NCBI GenBank assembly: GCA_003252385.1
Contig: QKEH01000011.1
Coordinates: 62,001 to 126,000, forward strand
DNA from: Bacteroidota bacterium
GTDB taxonomy: Bacteria; Bacteroidota; Bacteroidia; Bacteroidales; UBA10428
Reading direction: 5' to 3'
Length of the DNA: 64,000 nt
The translations under genes were made by a program, and so were the position numbers. The notes under the pieces are model-generated. The model saw only the letters and a list, made by a program, of their open reading frames with translations. It did not search any database and was not told where the DNA came from. Within the stretch, counting starts at the first letter, position 1; every line of letters starts with the position of its first letter. Below are positions 9,993 through 18,225 of the stretch, piece by piece.

Positions 9993-10700
9993 ATGAGCAC
10001 CATCATTCATCTGGAATCGGCCACCGACGTATGCTCGGTGGTTCTGGCAAAGGAGGGAAAGCCCATTGCCCGCCGCGAAATTGTTGAAGACCGCTCGCAT
10101 GCGGGTGTGCTGGCCACCTATATCGATGAAGTTTTCCGGGAAAGCGGACTACGCCCTTCTTCGCTCGATGCCGTATCGGTGAGCATGGGACCCGGATCGT
10201 ACACCGGTTTGCGCATTGGGGTTTCGGTAGCCAAAGGCCTGTGCTATGGAAACGATCTTCCCCTGATTGCGATTTCGACCCTGGATGCCATGGCATGGGG
10301 CATGCGACAACGTTTAATACAGGAAGAAGGCAAAATAGACGCCTCCACCCTCCTGGTTCCAATGATTGACGCCCGGCGCATGGAAGTGTATACCGCCTTT
10401 TACACTTCCTCCCTGAAATACGAAAAGGAAATTCACGCCCTGGTGGTAGAAGCAGATACCTTCACTCTGCTGCTGGAGCAGCAACCTGTGGTTTTTTTCG
10501 GGAACGGCTCCGAAAAACTCACCGAGGTTATAGCGCATCCGAACGCACGTTTCGTTGATGGTTTTAAACCTTCTTCGCTTTTTCAGACCGAGTTGGCCCT
10601 TACCAAATACCGGCAAAAAAAATTCGAAGATGTGGCCTATTTTGAACCTTTCTATCTAAAAGATTTTATCACCACCACGCCTAAGAAACACCTGTTTTAA
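9993..10700 (+). CDS. tsaB: tRNA t6A37 threonylcarbamoyladenosine biosynthesis protein TsaB
   Basis: A 235-residue ASKHA-fold protein that, with TsaD and TsaE, transfers the threonylcarbamoyl group to A37 of ANN-decoding tRNAs. Visible motifs: IIHLESATDVCSVVLA at the N-terminus, a DRSHAGVLATYIDEV segment, and the signature SMGPGSYTGLRIGVSVAKGL. The open frame extends upstream to 9885, but the ATG at 9993 gives the family N-terminus and lies directly after a promoter-like box. The C-terminus (AYFEPFYLKDF) is typical of TsaB. It precedes efp, another translation gene, but a structured element and a separate promoter lie between them. Confidence 0.92.
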   Translation: MSTIIHLESATDVCSVVLAKEGKPIARREIVEDRSHAGVLATYIDEVFRESGLRPSSLDAVSVSMGPGSYTGLRIGVSVAKGLCYGNDLPLIAISTLDAMAWGMRQRLIQEEGKIDASTLLVPMIDARRMEVYTAFYTSSLKYEKEIHALVVEADTFTLLLEQQPVVFFGNGSEKLTEVIAHPNARFVDGFKPSSLFQTELALTKYRQKKFEDVAYFEPFYLKDFITTTPKKHLF

Positions 10701-10708
10701 AAGCGGCA

Positions 10709-10786
10709 TACCCCGGGGAAAAGCTCCGGCATCAGCCGGCGCGAGGCCAAGCGATTGCGCTTTTCTCGGGGATATCAATTTTTTTT
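10709..10786 (+). terminator. Structured inverted repeat after tsaB (branched hairpin with T-run)
   Basis: An outer stem pairs ~10709-10724 (ATACCCCGGGGAAAAG) with ~10760-10775 (CTTTTCTCGGGGATAT), with two mismatches. Inside it are two perfect 5 bp hairpins: CCGGC-ATCA-GCCGG (10726-10739) and AAGCG-ATTG-CGCTT (10749-10762, competing with the base of the outer stem). A run of eight T follows at 10779-10786. It lies 3' of tsaB and upstream of the efp promoter, so it acts, if at all, on the tsaB transcript. It is more elaborate than an ordinary terminator. Confidence 0.5.
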
Positions 10787-10800
10787 ATCCCGATTTCCTT

Positions 10801-10808
10801 TATTTTTG
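10801..10808 (+). promoter_or_regulatory. Candidate efp promoter (-7 box TATTTTTG)
   Basis: A perfect TAnnTTTG box 25 nt before the efp ATG at 10834, with a T-rich -33 region (10779-10786). It predicts a leader of about 20 nt. Confidence 0.55.
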
Positions 10809-10833
10809 TAGCCTCGAAAAAAAATAACGTATT

Positions 10834-11403
10834 ATGGCAACAACCGCAGATATCCGCAACGGATTATGTATTTTATTCAACAACGACCTGTTTACCATTG
10901 TCGATTTTCAGCATGTGAAGCCCGGTAAAGGGCCTGCATTTGTGCGTACGAAGCTGAAAAACCTGAAAACCGGAAAAGTGATCGACAATACTTTTTCAGC
11001 AGGCCATTCCATTGATGTTCAACGGGTAGAACGTCGCCCGTATCAATACCTCTACAACGACGATTTGGGTTACCACTTTATGCATGCCGAAACATTTGAA
11101 CAGCTTTCGCTGGATGCAGCCATGATATCGTCTGCTGATTTGCTGAAGGAAGGCACCACCGTTGAAATTCCCTACCATACCGAAACGGAAACCCCGCTGT
11201 CCTGCGATTTACCCCAGTTTGTGGAAATGGAAGTAACCTACACCGAACCCGGCCTGCGTGGCGATACCGCTTCATCGACTGCACTGAAACCGGCTACGGT
11301 TGAAACGGGAGCCATAATTCAGGTACCCTTGTTTATCAAGCAGGGCGAAAAAATTAAAATTGACACACGTACCAGAACCTATGCCGAACGGGTTAAAGAA
11401 TAA
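10834..11403 (+). CDS. efp: Translation elongation factor P
   Basis: A 189-residue EF-P with its three beta-barrel domains. EF-P rescues ribosomes stalled at polyproline. The domain I loop reads VKPGKGPAF, with Lys32 at the position modified in many bacteria. The central domain (FMHAETFEQLSLD) and the C-terminal GDTASSTALKPATVETGA and GEKIKIDTRT signatures are intact. Length matches the family exactly. No epmA/epmB or earP genes are nearby. It has its own promoter; a further -7-like box overlaps its stop codon and may serve the next gene. Confidence 0.97.
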   Translation: MATTADIRNGLCILFNNDLFTIVDFQHVKPGKGPAFVRTKLKNLKTGKVIDNTFSAGHSIDVQRVERRPYQYLYNDDLGYHFMHAETFEQLSLDAAMISSADLLKEGTTVEIPYHTETETPLSCDLPQFVEMEVTYTEPGLRGDTASSTALKPATVETGAIIQVPLFIKQGEKIKIDTRTRTYAERVKE

Positions 11404-11408
11404 TTTTG
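11401..11408 (+). promoter_or_regulatory. Candidate promoter of the GAF-SpoIIE gene (TAATTTTG)
   Basis: A TAnnTTTG match overlapping the efp stop codon, 28 nt before the ATG at 11437. No convincing -33 element is visible. Confidence 0.35.
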
Positions 11409-11436
11409 TACTTTAACCCATCGTTATGCATCCTAT

Positions 11437-12663
11437 ATGTCGGAAAAAGCTTCCATAAAACGCTTAAAAATCACCACGTTCAAGCTGCGGTCGCTGCTGA
11501 ACATTACCCGTGCAATTAATGAGAACCTCTCGCAGGAGGAGCTTCTTGCCCGCTACGAATCGATTCTGCGGGAGGATTTAAGCATTGGAAAACTGGTGTT
11601 GTACAAATTGAGCGAGGAATGGAAGTGCATTCTGGCAGCGGGAATCACCGATCCCTGCGAATCGCAGATCGACGTGGAGCACTACCTGATGCCCTTCGAG
11701 GAGATTGAGTACGTAACCTCCTCGGAATCGGAGGTGCTTTCGCGCTTCGACATCGTACTGCCGGTAATCCACAATGGCAAGCACATCGCTTTTGTGCTCA
11801 TTGGCGATATTGATGAAGGCCGCGGGGTAAGCCCGGTGATTAAGCACCTGAATTTTATTCAAACCATTTCCAATATTATTATTGTGGCTATTGAGAACAT
11901 TCGGTTGTTCCAAGAGAGCCTGCGGCAGGAAGCCATGCGTAAAGAGTTGGAACTGGCCTCGAAAATGCAGAATATGCTCATTCCGCATTCGGGATCGTTG
12001 CCCAATAACGAACGGGTACGCATCAATGCCTTTTATCATCCGCATCTCGAAGTGGGGGGCGATTACTACGATTACCTCGAATTAGGCCCCGATGAAATTG
12101 GATTTTGCATATCGGATGTATCGGGGAAGGGTATGTCGGCTGCACTGCTGATGTCGAACTTCCAGGCCAACCTGAGAGCTTTGTTTACCCACGATATTTC
12201 CCTGAAGGCGCTGGTGGAGAAACTGAACGAACGGGTAATGAATGCTGCCAACGGCGAGAAATTTATTACCCTCTTTGTAGCCAAATACAATTTTAAAAGC
12301 CGCGAGCTGGAATATGTTAATGCGGGCCACAATCAACCCATATTGTACAAAATTAAAAATGAGCAGCTGATCTTGCTCGATAAAGGCTGTGTAGGAATGG
12401 GCATGCTGGACGAAATTCCGCTGATCCGCACCGGATCGGTAGAGATCGATGGCCCGGCCAAAATTCTTTGCTACACCGATGGTTTGGTGGAACTTATGGA
12501 TGGCCGCGGTATTACGGCAGAAACCTCCGATCTGGAAGAATGCCTTCGAAATAACGGCTCCATCGACGAAAACATTCAGGATATTATTCGAAAGCAAAAA
12601 GTGTTGGAAGGCTCAACCGCCATTTTCGACGATATCTCCATACTGGGAGTGGAAATCCATTAG
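11437..12663 (+). CDS. GAF - SpoIIE (PP2C-type) serine/threonine phosphatase, RsbU-like
   Basis: A 408-residue soluble protein. Residues ~15-160 look like a GAF sensor domain, a helix linker follows (ESLRQEAMRKELELASKMQ), and ~185-408 is a SpoIIE/RsbU phosphatase domain. Metal-binding acidic motifs are present: VGGDYYDYL (Asp209) and ISDVSGKGMSAALLM (Asp227), plus VNAGHNQPILYK and the late CYTDGLVELMD. RsbU-type enzymes dephosphorylate anti-anti-sigma or SiaC-like proteins. No STAS or HPK partner is adjacent; the nearest candidate partner is SiaC at 45.8 kb. It follows efp by 33 bp and could read through from it. Confidence 0.88.
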   Translation: MSEKASIKRLKITTFKLRSLLNITRAINENLSQEELLARYESILREDLSIGKLVLYKLSEEWKCILAAGITDPCESQIDVEHYLMPFEEIEYVTSSESEVLSRFDIVLPVIHNGKHIAFVLIGDIDEGRGVSPVIKHLNFIQTISNIIIVAIENIRLFQESLRQEAMRKELELASKMQNMLIPHSGSLPNNERVRINAFYHPHLEVGGDYYDYLELGPDEIGFCISDVSGKGMSAALLMSNFQANLRALFTHDISLKALVEKLNERVMNAANGEKFITLFVAKYNFKSRELEYVNAGHNQPILYKIKNEQLILLDKGCVGMGMLDEIPLIRTGSVEIDGPAKILCYTDGLVELMDGRGITAETSDLEECLRNNGSIDENIQDIIRKQKVLEGSTAIFDDISILGVEIH

Positions 12664-12800
12664 GCATCCGGCGGTGGGCAGCTGTATAGAGTATTCCGTA
12701 CAGAAACCGAGAGTGCCTGTTGACTATGTGAATTCACCCAGGTAACCGCAATCTCCTCCGAAACTTCGCTATTTTCACTTTTCCCTTTGATAGGGTACGG

Positions 12801-12824
12801 GGGATGATTGACCTATCCCTTTTT
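12801..12824 (+). terminator. Weak terminator-like hairpin after the GAF-SpoIIE gene
   Basis: GGGAT (12801-12805) pairs with ATCCC (12815-12819) over a 9-nt loop, followed by five T. It lies between the stop at 12663 and the convergent gene ending at 12837. Confidence 0.25.
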
Positions 12825-12836
12825 AAACCCTGTGCC

Positions 12837-14150
12837 TTAACGAACCAGTGTAATGTTTACCGTTCTCCCGGTATCGGTACATATCAGGTAATTTCCCATG
12901 GGCAAAACATTCCCGGAGCCATCCCGGCCATCCCAGTAATTGGGCGTAACAAGCTTGCGTACTAAAATACCCTCGCGGTTGATGATTTCAACATTACCTT
13001 CGTGGGGAATAAAATATTCGTCCTCAACCGCATCGCCATTCGGGGTAAAAACCGGATAATCGTCGAGGCAACGCTGCAATACCGTAATATCCTGCCCGTA
13101 CTCTGCCACACAATTCCGGTCATCAATAAGCTGTATGCGATATAAGCCTTCCGGCACCATCGTCAGGTCAGATACCACCCGATGGCTAATGGCATTACGC
13201 ACCTGAACCTGATGGTTTCCCACGAGGTTTTCCACGTCGAATGATTCCAGGTTAATGGCCCCTTCCATCCAGCAATCTGCTTCATGTTTCTCGTATTGAG
13301 CATCCAGGAATTTCAATTTACGGAGCTGAATATTCACGTGTTCCTCTGCAATACAGCCTTCGGGAGAGATGGCTTTTAAATCAACAATCGTATCCCGAAA
13401 CAAGGTGATATCCCCCTCTATTGCAGTACGGTTCCATTCCAGTACACCGCCCGACGGTTGATTTTCAGCAACAAGCAACACGCTGTCGCATTTATCCTGA
13501 ATCGCATAATGAATCCGGGGATTATCCACAATACGGAATGTGGCCGATTTTTCCTGTAAACAATATTCGCTCTCATACCGTATCGAATACGTGCCCGGGT
13601 TGCTGGATTGAGGAACCAGAACATTTTGTGAATCGATACGCAAACCTGTTTCCGAATAGCTCCGGAAACTGTTTTCAGGCAGGTTGCTGATAATTGAAAC
13701 CGGTTCACCATCGGAGCAGGCTCTGTGTACAGGTAGGTTTACCGTATATCTATGGGCCGTTATTGAAGAAATATACCGCATGGGTATTCCCCCAACCACC
13801 GTATCGTAAGCAGTATAATCAACCAGAGAAGTTTTACATCCGTCTGCGGCCAATAGGAACTGAAATCCAAGCTGATCCGAATTGGTGGTTACCAACCCGG
13901 AAGTGTCGGCTTGTGATCCCCATGTTCCTGATATTTGATGCGGAAAATCGGTACTATCGATATAGACCGTATCATTTTCAGCCGTATAAACAAGGATAGA
14001 ATCACCTGACAGTATGCTATTTCCTTCAAGGGTAGGAATACAATTCAGGACTACCCTGATGCTACCGGAAGCCTTTATGGGATTACTAACCAGCAGCATA
14101 CTTACCACCCCAATGACGTAATAATATCGTATTCTGAACCAAATCATCAT
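12837..14150 (-). CDS. Secreted protein with T9SS type B (gliding motility-type, CHU_C) sorting domain
   Basis: About 437 residues from the ATG at 14150, chosen because it opens the signal peptide (MMIWFRIRYYYVIGVVSMLL, cleavage near IKASG); the frame extends 45 bp further upstream. The body is beta-rich with paired cysteines and no domain I can name. The last ~85 residues are a type B sorting domain: VFTPNGDAVEDEYF, a NREGILVRKL strand, the YWDGRDGSGNVLPMGNYLI core and the end NITLVR. Type B cargo is usually exported through T9SS with a PorP/SprF-type partner; such a gene lies at 16385-17299. It is the most distal gene of a minus-strand group running from 17299. Confidence 0.8.
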   Translation of the reverse strand: MMIWFRIRYYYVIGVVSMLLVSNPIKASGSIRVVLNCIPTLEGNSILSGDSILVYTAENDTVYIDSTDFPHQISGTWGSQADTSGLVTTNSDQLGFQFLLAADGCKTSLVDYTAYDTVVGGIPMRYISSITAHRYTVNLPVHRACSDGEPVSIISNLPENSFRSYSETGLRIDSQNVLVPQSSNPGTYSIRYESEYCLQEKSATFRIVDNPRIHYAIQDKCDSVLLVAENQPSGGVLEWNRTAIEGDITLFRDTIVDLKAISPEGCIAEEHVNIQLRKLKFLDAQYEKHEADCWMEGAINLESFDVENLVGNHQVQVRNAISHRVVSDLTMVPEGLYRIQLIDDRNCVAEYGQDITVLQRCLDDYPVFTPNGDAVEDEYFIPHEGNVEIINREGILVRKLVTPNYWDGRDGSGNVLPMGNYLICTDTGRTVNITLVR

Positions 14151-14260
14151 TTTACGAATATACTTAAAAAGATGTATCTGCAGATAACTGGACACCGGTA
14201 CCAGACAGGTAAAAGCTAACCCGGTTCTGGTAAAAACCGGGTTGGCTGAAAAAGTGTATG

Positions 14261-16294
14261 CTATTTTATTACGCTTATTTTACCGGTAACCGATCTATCA
14301 CTCAAAGGCATTTTGTAGTAGTAGGTACCCTCCTCGATAGGGTTAAGGGGTATCGCTATTTGGTTTTCGCCCGGATAAATTGTATGGTACTCCTGTGAGA
14401 ATACGAGCTGCCCGGCCATACTATATACCGACACGGTCACCGGCAATTCATCAACACTGTAAAACTTTAAAAATACTTCATCCCGGGCCGGAACCGGAAA
14501 TACCAGAACCTCATCGGTATAATTTCCGATACCGTCATTTAAGTAATTCGCACATTTTGTATAGTAAATGCTGTCGATATACCCGTTGGAAATGGTTTTA
14601 CACCGGGTTGCCCTGCAGCTGTTGCTAAATTCTACGGTGAGGCACACCTCGTAGTCTCCCTCATACGGGAAGATATGTAAGACCTCATCCTCCGAGGAAT
14701 ACGTGCCATCGCCCAGGCTCCAGCTATAGGAAACAATATCCTCCTGTAAGGGAGCTGTAAACTGATGTACCAGTTCATAATCCGGATCATAGCATCGGGG
14801 TATTAGCACATCATGGGTAAAGTCAACTGAGCAGCTGTCCACTCCGGCATATACCTCTTTACAAATGTTCTGGAAGCAATCCGTTGTGCTTATGGTCAGG
14901 CAAACCTTATAAATACCGGGCACCTCATACCGATGAACCGGATTCCGTTCGGAAGAAATGCTTCCATCGCCGAAGCTCCAGGCCGCTGAAGCAAAATCGG
15001 GCAATGAAGTATTCACAAATCCAATGACCGTGCCGGCTATACTATCTCCTTGTGCCGATCTGTAGGTACAGTATTTAAAATCAGCCATGCATTCGTTTAT
15101 AACCGTATCGATAGTTACAAGCGAACAATAGCTGTTCACACAACCCCCTGAAGTTTCAATGGTAAGGCAAACATCATATAGTCCACCATGCGGATATTCG
15201 TGATAGGGGTTTTCCCGATTGGAACTGCTGCCGTCGCCAAAATCCCAGGACCAGCTTGTAACATCAGCACTCGACCCATCGAAGAATTGTATGCCACCTC
15301 GATATCCATGCAGGTGATTTGTAACGCCCCAACAAGAATCCATTGCAGGTATATAATTGAAATGAGCATAGCATGTGCTACTATCGTTAATCACAATATT
15401 ATGACAACGTGTGCTTATACATCCATTGGCTGTTTCGGAGGTTAGGCAAATCGTGTAGTTCCCTGGTTCGTTGAAAGTGTAATACATGCAGGAATCGGTT
15501 GAAAGGGTATCGCCGTTGTACTCCCAGGTACGAGAAACCACCTGGCCATCCGAAACATCAACAAACTCGAAATGATACATAGGCCATGGCGCAAAAATCT
15601 CAGAATCTGCCTGTACATATATTGGATAGATCTGATGCCAGGTAAACTCGGTCTGGCAGGAGGGCCTTTCTCCCACATACAGATTATCGCAATAACGGCT
15701 GCTGCAACCCTCCATGGTAATAATCTCGAGACAGATGGTATGCGTGCCCGATTCGGTAAACAGGTAATTGGGAATGCAGCGTTCCGAAGAATTCAGTGTG
15801 TCTCCATCAACCATCCAAGTTCGGTGGATCACATTCCCTGCAGAACTATCTACAAAATAGTACGATTCATAGGTTCCTCCGGGGGTTATTATCCCGGGGA
15901 TGATCTCGAAATAAGCATGACACTCGGATTGGGGAATTTTTGAAAAACAGGTAACCAATGCTGCAGGGCCATGTGTACAATACTCTTCTATATTCAATAT
16001 TTCATAATCGAGCATTACCCAATCCCCGGAATAGAGCACTTCGTTAATACCCATTGGATAAATGGTATCCCCATTATCAATAGCAATATATCTGGGGCAA
16101 AAATCGTCGGTAAACTCACCCACCACCCCATAGTGCGCGCAGTTGAGCGATGGCATGCTATCCACTATTCTATCCATAGTGAATGAGGGCATGGGTAGGC
16201 TGTCTACCCGACAAAATCCAACCTTCCCGAAGAAAATACCAGCAGAAAGTGCCAACACGAACACTCGCTGCTTCCAATTTAAAATGTTTTTCAT
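14261..16294 (-). CDS. PKD-repeat secreted protein with T9SS type A sorting domain
   Basis: About 677 residues from the ATG at 16294, which opens a signal peptide (MKNILNWKQRVFVLALSAG, cleavage near VGFC); upstream ATGs add a non-signal extension. There are at least five PKD-like repeats. Three are canonical, with WDFGDGS, WSFGDGS and SWSLGDGT; two are degenerate, with the order RTW-GDTL then a GxxTICLE strand. Each repeat carries cysteine pairs, suggesting disulphide bonding. The C-terminus is a type A sorting domain (LVFPVPARDEVFLKF ... SVTGKISVIK). PKD arrays are rigid extracellular spacers or adhesion modules. It lies between a type B cargo gene and a PorP/SprF gene. Confidence 0.85.
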   Translation of the reverse strand: MKNILNWKQRVFVLALSAGIFFGKVGFCRVDSLPMPSFTMDRIVDSMPSLNCAHYGVVGEFTDDFCPRYIAIDNGDTIYPMGINEVLYSGDWVMLDYEILNIEEYCTHGPAALVTCFSKIPQSECHAYFEIIPGIITPGGTYESYYFVDSSAGNVIHRTWMVDGDTLNSSERCIPNYLFTESGTHTICLEIITMEGCSSRYCDNLYVGERPSCQTEFTWHQIYPIYVQADSEIFAPWPMYHFEFVDVSDGQVVSRTWEYNGDTLSTDSCMYYTFNEPGNYTICLTSETANGCISTRCHNIVINDSSTCYAHFNYIPAMDSCWGVTNHLHGYRGGIQFFDGSSADVTSWSWDFGDGSSSNRENPYHEYPHGGLYDVCLTIETSGGCVNSYCSLVTIDTVINECMADFKYCTYRSAQGDSIAGTVIGFVNTSLPDFASAAWSFGDGSISSERNPVHRYEVPGIYKVCLTISTTDCFQNICKEVYAGVDSCSVDFTHDVLIPRCYDPDYELVHQFTAPLQEDIVSYSWSLGDGTYSSEDEVLHIFPYEGDYEVCLTVEFSNSCRATRCKTISNGYIDSIYYTKCANYLNDGIGNYTDEVLVFPVPARDEVFLKFYSVDELPVTVSVYSMAGQLVFSQEYHTIYPGENQIAIPLNPIEEGTYYYKMPLSDRSVTGKISVIK

Positions 16295-16384
16295 AGTAAT
16301 GAATTTGGTTTGTTTTTTATTCATACTACAATTAACTACTGCTGAAGTAACCACTCACCGGGAATTTTGGCAGTATTTATAAAA

Positions 16385-17299
16385 CTAGTCAGGAGTGGTA
16401 AAGTTAAAACTCAACTCGAGTAGCGGAGTATTGATGCTGGATGTTGCCAAATTCAGAACGGTATAGCTCATGTGAAATTCAACCATTTTTCGGGATAGAA
16501 CCGTAATCGGCAGCCCTACTTCAGCAACCATTCTCCGACTTGTATACAGACCAATACCCACATCCAACCAGTGCCTGTAGTCAGCTCTCAAATAAGCACT
16601 TATGGATGGTTTTGTGTTGCCCGTATATTCCATGTACAACGGGATCGTAACCAATACTATTGGCTTGAGCGAAACTGCTGCAGATGGATTATAACTTCCT
16701 CCCAGGCAAAAATTCAAATGCGGATTCAATCGGGTTATTTGCTGTAAAGGTTGCAGCTCGCTGTTCAGAAGCTGATTAACAGAAGTGCCAAAAAAGATTT
16801 CGTTGGTATAGAGTTGAAACCCAACCGATGCATCGGGCTTTATATCCGAACCATCACCCGACAAGGGCGTACCTTTAACATGATAATTGACGGCACCTAT
16901 ATTAAATCCTCCCGATATTTTAAGCCTGTTAAAAGCATGCGCATGCCAGGCATAATTTGCGTAGATGCGCGACCGGTTAATGTATTTACCTTCCTGATCG
17001 TTAAATACGGAAACCCCGATCGTACTAAATGGTTTCCGATTGCGTTGCGAATTCGATAAACGAACATACCCGGAAGCATAGTACGATGCAATTTTCCGCA
17101 TATTCCCCAGCACATGCTGGTTTCCGACCAGCCATTCGGAATTACTGTAACTGCATGCGGCTGCCGGATTCGCATGCCTGTAGGCCTGATACCCTTGCAT
17201 GTATTGCACTGGATACAACGAAATCCGATCCTGAGCCAATAAAGTTATTTGCGCCAAAGCGTAAAACAGGAACAGAAATAGGAACTTAGTGCGAATCAA
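16385..17299 (-). CDS. PorP/SprF family T9SS membrane protein
   Basis: A 304-residue outer-membrane beta-barrel protein with signal peptide (1-22, ending TLLAQ). The family N-terminus follows: YPVQYMQGYQAYRHANPAAA, corresponding to the NPA motif of PorP/SprF. Alternating beta strands run to a C-terminus ending LELSFNFTTPD. PorP/SprF proteins are needed for export or surface attachment of individual T9SS type B cargo, and their genes usually lie beside that cargo. Here the candidates are the type B gene at 12837 and, across the divergent region, the membrane partner of the sigma factor, which also has a type B-like C-terminus. Confidence 0.83.
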   Translation of the reverse strand: MIRTKFLFLFLFYALAQITLLAQDRISLYPVQYMQGYQAYRHANPAAACSYSNSEWLVGNQHVLGNMRKIASYYASGYVRLSNSQRNRKPFSTIGVSVFNDQEGKYINRSRIYANYAWHAHAFNRLKISGGFNIGAVNYHVKGTPLSGDGSDIKPDASVGFQLYTNEIFFGTSVNQLLNSELQPLQQITRLNPHLNFCLGGSYNPSAAVSLKPIVLVTIPLYMEYTGNTKPSISAYLRADYRHWLDVGIGLYTSRRMVAEVGLPITVLSRKMVEFHMSYTVLNLATSSINTPLLELSFNFTTPD

Positions 17300-17648
17300 T
17301 ATTTCCCTTCACGAATTATTTAGACTTGAGCATCAAAAATAATAGATTTCTATATTGAATATCATTTCCAAGCCCCGAACTTTATTAATATATAAACTTT
17401 TGGGTTACTTTTTTACTTTTAAAATGTAGTATGAATAACCTGTAAAATATTTGCCCATGAAAACCCGGACATATCTGATGTTTGCTATTTTATTACCGTA
17501 GATATAATTGCTGTTATACCTGGGCTTTCAGTTGGTTTACTTTATCCGAAACAATTATTTCCATGAAGCAGCACCCATTGATCCTCATGAAGCGGCTGCC
17601 CTGCTGGTACAACAGAGCATCATTAACCTTTCCCATTAACTAGAAAGA
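17300..17648 (+). other. Divergent intergenic region before the sigma factor gene
   Basis: This 349-base AT-rich stretch separates the PorP/SprF gene (minus) from the sigma factor gene (plus) and must hold promoters for both. I find no clear TAnnTTTG box. It contains an interrupted small reading frame (17457-17639), listed separately. Confidence 0.5.
17457..17639 (+). pseudogene. Interrupted small membrane-protein frame upstream of the sigma factor
   Basis: From the ATG at 17457 the frame reads MKTRTYLMFAILLP, then TAG (17499-17501), one codon, TAA (17505-17507), and continues in the same frame as LLYLGFQLVYFIRNNYFHEA ... to a stop at 17637, 9 bp before the sigma factor ATG. The two halves join into one hydrophobic segment followed by a soluble tail rich in acidic and small residues, which reads like real coding sequence. 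The two in-frame stops suggest a recent loss, or the second half may start at TTG 17508. No homologue is known to me. Confidence 0.3.
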
Positions 17649-18212
17649 ATGTCGGCTAATAAGCAGCTAATACAAAGCATAAAAACCGAATGTGGCAATG
17701 CCATACTGGAGGAATTATACACCCGGATATTCCCAAAGGTAAAAGCATATATCCGAAACCATTCCGGTTCTTCCGACGATGCGTTCGATATTTTTCAGGA
17801 TGCCGTTGTGATTTTGTGCCGGTACATCCGCACTGGACGCTACGATGAAGACAAAGACGTTGACGGTTTCCTATTCACTATCTGCCGAAATTTATGGATC
17901 AATAAAGCCAAACGTGATAAAAAACAGATCATTCAAACTGAAGGCATCGAAATTGCCGACCCCTACGATTTCACCAACGATATTCTAACCCCTGAAAAGG
18001 AACGGTACCTGCAATGTATCATACAAAAGCTTGGTAACAAGTGTTTTAAGCTCCTTCAATACTCGGTATACCATCATAAAACGAATTCAGAGATTTGCCA
18101 GCTGATGAAATTTGCCACAGAAAACTCTGTAAAAACCCAGAAATACAAATGTAAACAGAAGTTGATGGAGATTATGGAAGCTCATCCCGCTTTACAGGAA
18201 GTACTTGACTAA
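17649..18212 (+). CDS. RNA polymerase sigma factor, sigma-70 family (ECF-like)
   Basis: A 187-residue alternative sigma factor. Region 2 is visible at ~25-100 (DDAFDIFQDAVVILCRYI, then GFLFTICRNLWINKAKR, the -10 recognition helix) and a region 4 helix-turn-helix at ~135-180 (HHKTNSEICQLMKFATENSV). Size and the lack of region 3 fit the ECF group. Its stop lies 13 bp before the likely ATG of a membrane protein that should be its anti-sigma partner. The pair is divergent from the PorP/SprF gene and probably controls the surface genes on both sides; that target assignment is inference. Confidence 0.88.
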   Translation: MSANKQLIQSIKTECGNAILEELYTRIFPKVKAYIRNHSGSSDDAFDIFQDAVVILCRYIRTGRYDEDKDVDGFLFTICRNLWINKAKRDKKQIIQTEGIEIADPYDFTNDILTPEKERYLQCIIQKLGNKCFKLLQYSVYHHKTNSEICQLMKFATENSVKTQKYKCKQKLMEIMEAHPALQEVLD

Positions 18213-18225
18213 TTTGCTGTTGTCC

